A stretch of 64,000 nucleotides of DNA from Alteromonadaceae bacterium (GTDB lineage: Bacteria > Pseudomonadota > Gammaproteobacteria > Enterobacterales > Alteromonadaceae). The translations under genes were made by a program, and so were the position numbers. Numbering within the stretch: position 1 is the stretch's first letter; each line of letters opens with the position of its first letter. This document shows, one piece after another, positions 58,924-64,000 of the stretch. The notes beneath the pieces are model-generated. The model had not been told where the DNA came from and did no database searches. It saw nothing but the letters and a program-made list of their open reading frames with translations. The DNA lies in contig WKFJ01000012.1 of the NCBI GenBank assembly GCA_014872785.1, forward strand, positions 28,290 through 92,289, given 5' to 3'.

Positions 58924-59610
58924 CTATTCACGACCCGGAAGCTTCTTCCATGTAACCTTGTCGCGTAAGTATACCGGTTCAATACTATCAGCCGAAGTAA
59001 ATGCTTTATCCTGTATCAACTTAGCAGCCTGGGGCAACATGTAGCGGGCTTTTGGATAATGAATTAGCGGAGTACCACTGATTCTCTCAGCCAATGGTTC
59101 ATAAGCTATCCAGCCAGTTCCGGCATAACCAAATGCCTCGTCACTGTGTAAGTATTGGCTAATGACTTCTTCTGGAGGCAGCACCTGCTGCTCCCCTTGC
59201 AAGGCCATTATGCCGTTGTTATCCAGTCTAAACTCACCCACATAAACCTCTGACATACGCGCGTCAATAGCCGATATTACTCTGCATGCGCCGGTGTCTT
59301 CATAAGTTTCTTGCGCCATTGCCTGCAATGTCGATAACCCAACAATTGGCTTTTGTCCCGCGAAAGAGAGGCCTTGAATCATCCCCATTGCTATTCGAAC
59401 ACCGGTAAAGCTACCTGGGCCTTGGGCAACGCCAAGTACATTAACATCAGCAAAGGTTAGTCCAGCCTCGACGAGCACTTCATCAATCATTGGCAGAATT
59501 TTCTTACTGTGTTGTTGCGGGCAAACTTCGAATTGATCGACTACGTCATCTGCTTTTTGCACTGCTACTGAGCAGGCCTCTGTCGCGGTATCTATCACCA
59601 GTATATTCAC
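58924..59610 (-). CDS. tsaB: tRNA t6A synthesis protein TsaB
   Basis: Partner of TsaD in making N6-threonylcarbamoyladenosine in tRNA. ASKHA fold: ILVIDTATEACSVAV, GVAQGPGSFTGVRIAMG and VISAIDARMSEVYVG. 228 residues, as usual. It lies 12 bases after yoaA in the order yoaA-tsaB, which is the E. coli order. Confidence 0.96.
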   Translation of the reverse strand: MNILVIDTATEACSVAVQKADDVVDQFEVCPQQHSKKILPMIDEVLVEAGLTFADVNVLGVAQGPGSFTGVRIAMGMIQGLSFAGQKPIVGLSTLQAMAQETYEDTGACRVISAIDARMSEVYVGEFRLDNNGIMALQGEQQVLPPEEVISQYLHSDEAFGYAGTGWIAYEPLAERISGTPLIHYPKARYMLPQAAKLIQDKAFTSADSIEPVYLRDKVTWKKLPGRE

Positions 59611-59622
59611 GACTTTCCTCGC

Positions 59623-61578
59623 TTATTCTTCAATTTGTTCATCAAGTTCTACAACGATGTTTTTAAGAAACTTCATCGCTTCGTCCAAGTCTCGCGTTCG
59701 ACGCATATCTGGCAGACTTCCTAAAAAGGTTTTACCGTAATCTTTGTAAACTAATCTGGGATCGCATACAACCAAAACGCCGCGATCCTTAACGTCTCTT
59801 ATTAGCCTGCCCGCACCTTGTTTCATCGTAATAACAGCTTGCGGAATTTGCATACTTGCAAACGGATTTTCGCCTCGTTTACGGGCATCTTCGTTTCTGG
59901 CCTGCAACAAGGGTTCGTCTGGCGATGCAAAGGGCAATTTGTCAATCATCACACAAGTGAGTTTGTCGCCCCGCACATCAACCCCTTCCCAAAAAGCGCC
60001 CGTTGCTAAAAGCACTGCTTGTTCTTCTTCAAGAAATTGTTCTAACAATACCCGTTTACTCGTTTGCCCTTGCACTAAAATTGGGTTGTCTACTTCTTCT
60101 TCCAGCTGTTCCGCAACACGTCGCATCATGGCGTGGCTAGTAAACAACAAAAAGCAATTACCTTGGCTTGCCTCTACAATGCGCACAGCGATATCTACCA
60201 GCGCTGCTGTTCGTTCTTTTGAGCTTGCCTCAGGCAAATACCGTGGCACACACAATAAGGACTGCTGCTGATAGTCAAAAGGACTGTCTAATATAAGGTC
60301 TTGCGCGTCGTTCAGCCCTAACTGTTTTTTAAAATGCTGACAGCTGCCATCCACAGAAATAGTGGCCGACGTAAATACCCAGGTGCGCTCTTCCTCTTCT
60401 ACCATCGCCGCGAACTTCTTAGCAATACTCAGTGGCGTCAAATGCAAACTGATGTGTTTAGGCGTGGTTTCAAACCAAAGACTCACCCCTAATTGATTAA
60501 CTTCAAGCATCTTGCGCAATTTACTTCGAGTCATGCTGCAGCGTTCAAACAGCGCGTCCAGTGCCTTTTCGCGCCCCAAATTGACTTTGGTCACTTCGTA
60601 AAGTAAATCCATTGCGTTCTGAATCGCATCCATTTGACTTTGGATATCTTCTCGTCGCAATTGCTCAAACCAATTACCTTTGCTTGGCTGAACAGGAAAC
60701 ATAATCCGCAAATCTGCCGTCACTAAGCGCAATTTTTCAGCCGCTAGCGACAACTGATTAGCGTCTTTTAGGGCTGTTTTTTGAATTGCTTCAATGTCTT
60801 TGCACATTTCCTGGATTTGTCGACTGGATACGGTTTCACCAAAATACTGTGTCGCAACATCCGGGATTTGATGTGCCTCATCGAAAATGATGGTTTGCGC
60901 TTCGGGAATTAGCTCACCAAAGCCCGTGTCTTTTAGCGCTGCATCGGCAAAAAATAAGAGGTGATTGACTACTACCAGATCAGCATCCATAGCCTCTTTT
61001 CGAGCTTTAACTAGATAACAGTCTTCGTAATCAGGGCAATCACGTCCTAAACAATTATCAACAGTTGACGTGACGAAGGGCAAGATGCGTGCATCTTCGG
61101 CAATATCATCAAGTTCTCCAACATCCCCTGTCTTGGTGGAATTTGACCACTTCTTTACCCGAGTCAATTCTCCGAGTGCCGTGGAGTCTACCAAGTGAGT
61201 GTGCCGAGTATGTTGCGCTAGACGATAGAGACAAAGGGAATTCGCGCGGCCTTTTAAAAGCGCAATGGTTTTATGACTACCTAATGCTTTTTTCACCAAA
61301 GGTAAATCTTTGAAAAAAAGCTGTTCTTGTAAATTCTTGGTCCCGGTAGAAACGATGGCTTTTTCTTCAGCAAGCATCGCCGGCACCAGATAAGCAAACG
61401 TTTTGCCCGTGCCAGTTCCCGCCTCTACAACGAGTTGTCCCTGCACCTCAGCCACATCAGCAATGGCTTGTGCCATTTGCACCTGCGCAGGCCTTGGTTG
61501 AAAGCCATTTATTTGTTGTGCCAGTTCACCCTCTTGTGCAAAGGCAGACAATGTTTGCTTGTGTTTCGATTTACTCAT
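59623..61578 (-). CDS. yoaA: DinG/YoaA-family iron-sulfur DNA helicase
   Basis: A 651-residue superfamily 2 helicase (XPD-like). Walker A EAGTGTGKTFAY, DEAH box IFDEAHQIPD, C-terminal GAFWEGVDVRGDKLTCVM. Cysteines for a 4Fe-4S cluster are in DNCLGRDCPDYEDCYLVKAR with one more upstream. In E. coli YoaA acts with HolC in DNA repair. ATG 61578 overlaps the stop of the upstream TauE/SafE gene by two bases (ATGA); frames further up are not conserved-looking. Same operon as tsaB. Confidence 0.94.
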   Translation of the reverse strand: MSKSKHKQTLSAFAQEGELAQQINGFQPRPAQVQMAQAIADVAEVQGQLVVEAGTGTGKTFAYLVPAMLAEEKAIVSTGTKNLQEQLFFKDLPLVKKALGSHKTIALLKGRANSLCLYRLAQHTRHTHLVDSTALGELTRVKKWSNSTKTGDVGELDDIAEDARILPFVTSTVDNCLGRDCPDYEDCYLVKARKEAMDADLVVVNHLLFFADAALKDTGFGELIPEAQTIIFDEAHQIPDVATQYFGETVSSRQIQEMCKDIEAIQKTALKDANQLSLAAEKLRLVTADLRIMFPVQPSKGNWFEQLRREDIQSQMDAIQNAMDLLYEVTKVNLGREKALDALFERCSMTRSKLRKMLEVNQLGVSLWFETTPKHISLHLTPLSIAKKFAAMVEEEERTWVFTSATISVDGSCQHFKKQLGLNDAQDLILDSPFDYQQQSLLCVPRYLPEASSKERTAALVDIAVRIVEASQGNCFLLFTSHAMMRRVAEQLEEEVDNPILVQGQTSKRVLLEQFLEEEQAVLLATGAFWEGVDVRGDKLTCVMIDKLPFASPDEPLLQARNEDARKRGENPFASMQIPQAVITMKQGAGRLIRDVKDRGVLVVCDPRLVYKDYGKTFLGSLPDMRRTRDLDEAMKFLKNIVVELDEQIEE

Positions 61579-62444
61579 AAGGGGATAGACGCCACGCCGA
61601 GAATGAGTACCCAAAACGCAAAAAAGATTTTAAGTTTAGTAACTGAAAACCAAAGCACGAGATAGCGCGCAATTGAGCCCCCTATGACTGCGCCTAAACC
61701 GGCAAACGCCAGCACCGGCCAATAAATTGCCTGTGTTTCAAACAGGTGATATTGCACTCCGCCCCATACTGAAAAGGCACTGAGAATTACCGCACAGGCA
61801 ATCGCAAAAGAGACGTTAAAGCGCCTGAAGATAAGATAAATAGCGACGAGTTCCCCAACACCAACCGATAACCAAGCGGTAATTGCACCGCCGATTAAGG
61901 CTACTAGTGGCAAAGCAACCAAATCAAGCCTAGTTAGTTGACTCACAAAACTGGCATTTCTCAGCATGGGAATAGAGGCAAAAATTGCCAATGCAAGAAA
62001 CACCGAAAAGCCCCCAAATGTAGCGTGCAAACTATTCGGAGACTGTATTTGGCTAACTTGAACCAGAACGATACCCAATACCGATGCCGGCACAGTGTAT
62101 AGAAGCACACGCCCAAGCTCAGACCATTCTTGGTCATCTCGTTTCTCGTTTCTACGGAATACATACCAGGATATTGCGCCAGCGGTCATGCCAAAACACT
62201 GAATCGCAAAACTGGTGGCAACAATGGTTTCGTTGGTAAAACCGAGCTGACTGAAAAACGGGACAAAGATTACGCCGCCACCGGCACCCGTGGAATTCGC
62301 GAAAATAGCGCCAAGGATACCCAGTAAACTGAACATGCCGTATTCGGCTAGCATCAAAAGGGGATCGGCGTTTAGAAGAATGAATAAAGTCAACCAAATC
62401 ACAAACAACACAAGGCGAATTTGATTGGCAGAAATTGCGCGCAT
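61575..62444 (-). CDS. TauE/SafE-family permease (second)
   Basis: A 289-residue membrane protein with about eight segments and the family's glycine-rich repeats (NSTGAGGGVIFVPFFSQLGF, GGAITAWLSVGVGELVAI). It shares a four-base overlap with yoaA and probably its transcript, although a functional link is not obvious. Different from the shorter TauE/SafE protein at 50.3 kb. Substrate unknown. Confidence 0.88.
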   Translation of the reverse strand: MRAISANQIRLVLFVIWLTLFILLNADPLLMLAEYGMFSLLGILGAIFANSTGAGGGVIFVPFFSQLGFTNETIVATSFAIQCFGMTAGAISWYVFRRNEKRDDQEWSELGRVLLYTVPASVLGIVLVQVSQIQSPNSLHATFGGFSVFLALAIFASIPMLRNASFVSQLTRLDLVALPLVALIGGAITAWLSVGVGELVAIYLIFRRFNVSFAIACAVILSAFSVWGGVQYHLFETQAIYWPVLAFAGLGAVIGGSIARYLVLWFSVTKLKIFFAFWVLILGVASIPL

Positions 62445-62572
62445 AGTTTCCTTACAAATGATAAGTAAAGGCGCCTATAGCAACGTGTAAAGACACCAAA
62501 TCGATCAATCTATCTTAATTTCGCGTGCACTTTATCATGTTCCGCTAAACCGAGTAATCAAAAATACCGTAA

Positions 62573-62591
62573 AATGACTTGTCTAGTCATT
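62573..62591. promoter_or_regulatory. Candidate TetR-type operator
   Basis: AATGACT (62573-62579) and AGTCATT (62585-62591) are perfect inverted repeats with a 5-base spacer. It lies 60 bases before the next plus-strand gene, the usual place for a TetR-family operator, and no regulator gene is in view. Confidence 0.5.
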
Positions 62592-62650
62592 GCTGCTAGG
62601 CGGATTCATGACCATAATGGTTAAAAAATATCATGTCACAGGGAAATTCA

Positions 62651-63867
62651 ATGTCTGCACGTACTTATGATTTTATCGTTTTTGGCGCCACGAGTTTTGT
62701 GGGAAAGATCCTCAGTAATTATTTGGTTCAAAACTACGAACCAGGTGAATTGAATTGGGCGATGGCTGCTCGTCCTGAGAGCAAACTTAATGAACTCAAA
62801 GCTGAGCTAGGCGAAAAAGGTGCGAACATCCCTACCCTAATCGCAGACGCCGCAAATGCAGAACAACTGACCAACATGTGCGTGCAAGCGAAAGTCATTG
62901 TCTCTACGGTCGGCCCATACGCTCTGTATGGTGAACCTCTGGTCAAAGTATGTTGTGACACGGGTACCGACTACTGTGATTTAACCGGTGAAGCACAGTG
63001 GATTGCGGACATGCTGGGTAAATACGAATCAGTAGCACAAGAGTCTGGCGCACGCATTGTTAATTCTTGTGGTTTCGACTCTATTCCATCTGATTTGGGC
63101 GTTTTCTTCCTGCAAGAACATGCCAAAGAAAAGTTTGATGAATACTGCTTTCGCGTGAAGTTAAGAGTAAAAGCCATGAAAGGCGGAGCGTCAGGCGGAA
63201 CGATTGCCAGCATGCTAAATATCGCTAAACAGGCTGCCAAAGATCCTGAATTACGTCGTCAATTGGTTAATCCATATGTGCTATGCCCAGACGGACATCC
63301 ATTTTTCGCACGCCAAGCTAATAATAACAAAGCCAAGTTTGACGAGGACTTCAAACGTTGGACAGCACCTTTTGTGATGGAAGCTATCAATACTCGCATC
63401 GTCCATCGCAGTAATGCGCTTCGCGATGCAGCTTACGGTAAAAACTTCCTGTACGACGAGGCCATGTTTGCCAAAGGAAAGGCGCAGCAACGGGAATGTC
63501 ATTTGGCATGGGAGGCTTTATGTTGGCTGCAGCAATTGCCCCTTTTCGCGGCATAATGGAGCGTTTCATCTTACCTAAACCAGGCGAAGGTCCTTCGCCG
63601 GAAGAACAAGAAAATGGCTTTTACGACTTGCGGTTACTTGGGGAAACGGGCACCGGTAAAGTCATCAAAGCCAAAGTGACTGGCGATAAAGATCCAGGTT
63701 ATGGCTCTACCGCGAAAATATTGGCTGAAACGGCTCTATTACTGGTAGACAAGTCTAAGACGGATCTTAAGGGCGGTTTCTGGACGCCTTCAACCGCATT
63801 TGGCATGCCTTTGGTTGACAGGTTAGTGGATAAAGCGGGTCTTACCTTTGAGCTGATGGAAGACTAG
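62651..63867 (+). pseudogene. Saccharopine dehydrogenase-like NADP-binding protein, frameshifted
   Basis: Residues from ATG 62651 (MSARTYDFIVFGATSFVGKI) form a Rossmann NADP-binding domain, a saccharopine-dehydrogenase-like family protein of about 405 residues. The frame is lost near 63475-63495 and the expected sequence (ATGMSFGMGGFMLAAAIA) resumes in the neighbouring frame and ends at 63867 with the family C-terminus. The change corresponds to the loss of one base; no slippery heptamer for programmed frameshifting was seen. ATG 62651 has AGGGAA six bases upstream. A real mutation or a sequencing error. Confidence 0.85.
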
Positions 63868-63923
63868 AGCCTTTTGAATTTTGCAGTATTATTTTTCAGC
63901 AGTTTGTTTGGTATTTGTACAAG

Positions 63924-63952
63924 GTAGAGTCTTTGTAGTGTAGTAACTCTAC
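63924..63952. repeat. Inverted repeat at window end
   Basis: GTAGAGT (63924-63930) and ACTCTAC (63946-63952) with a 15-base loop; an A-run follows but no T-run. Weak terminator or operator after the frameshifted gene. Confidence 0.4.
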
Positions 63953-64000
63953 ATAAAAAGGCGATAACGCAGTAGAAATATCAAACAAGCGCTGCCCGAA

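Noticed and set aside
63475..63500. Programmed frameshift site in the saccharopine-dehydrogenase-like gene
   Set aside because: No X-XXY-YYZ slippery heptamer or downstream structure was seen near the break; a mutation or sequencing error is simpler.

Overview
The window reads as chromosomal DNA of a marine gammaproteobacterium in the Alteromonadales (Alteromonas, Glaciecola or Aliiglaciecola type). The pointers are the gene orders pyrG-eno, leuABCD with its own leader, rdgB-hemW, and yoaA-tsaB-slp-fadD-rnd-ycgL; the moderate GC content; and the marine mix of TonB receptor, type II secretion accessory genes and a GlyGly-CTERM protease. No rRNA, tRNA, insertion sequence, CRISPR array or integrase was seen. 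The genus is inferred from protein and gene-order memory, not from a search.

Region 1 (1-8.1 kb) is housekeeping: the 3' end of pyrG, eno, one unknown gene, then the leucine operon. The operon is preceded by a promoter, a 25-codon leader peptide with clustered Leu codons, and mutually exclusive antiterminator and terminator hairpins, a complete attenuation device. Region 2 (8.2-19.2 kb) holds an HD-GYP-family protein with an altered HD motif, a periplasmic PQQ sugar dehydrogenase, a DUF4112 protein, a TonB receptor paired with a YfiR-type histidine kinase, a DedA-like protein, and on the minus strand gspA-gspB, where GspB carries a DUF3391-like N-terminus. Region 3 (19.5-23.8 kb) is cca, srmB, rdgB and hemW.

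Region 4 (23.8-33 kb) is the most accessory-looking part. It has a double-glycine-leader, bacteriocin-like small protein followed by two small membrane proteins, a FIST-domain sensor overlapping its histidine kinase (NosP/NahK-like layout), a short GntR/YtrA-type regulator with palindromic sites and a membrane protein, an ATP-NAD kinase-like protein, epmC, a nitroreductase and an unknown gene. Region 5 (33-38.3 kb) is a DUF2760-Hsp70-Hsp70 module. Region 6 (38.3-51 kb) is a run of small single genes: VOC protein, lipoprotein, membrane proteins, a serine beta-lactamase-family gene broken by an in-frame TAG, an orphan sugar-binding protein, a Bmt5-like methyltransferase with a C-terminal zinc finger, a large secreted metalloprotease, dsbB, paiB-like and TauE/SafE genes.

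Region 7 (51-64 kb) is mostly minus strand and conserved: ycgN, an FAH-family hydrolase, an mltB-like transglycosylase, ycgL, rnd, fadD (with a FadR-like site upstream), a hydrolase, slp, tsaB, yoaA and a TauE/SafE permease. It ends with a plus-strand saccharopine-dehydrogenase-like gene interrupted by a frameshift. The strongest leads for new biology are the GG-leader peptide locus, the DUF2760/Hsp70 pair, the Bmt5-like enzyme with a U1-like zinc finger, the DUF3391-GspB fusion and the FIST/kinase pair.
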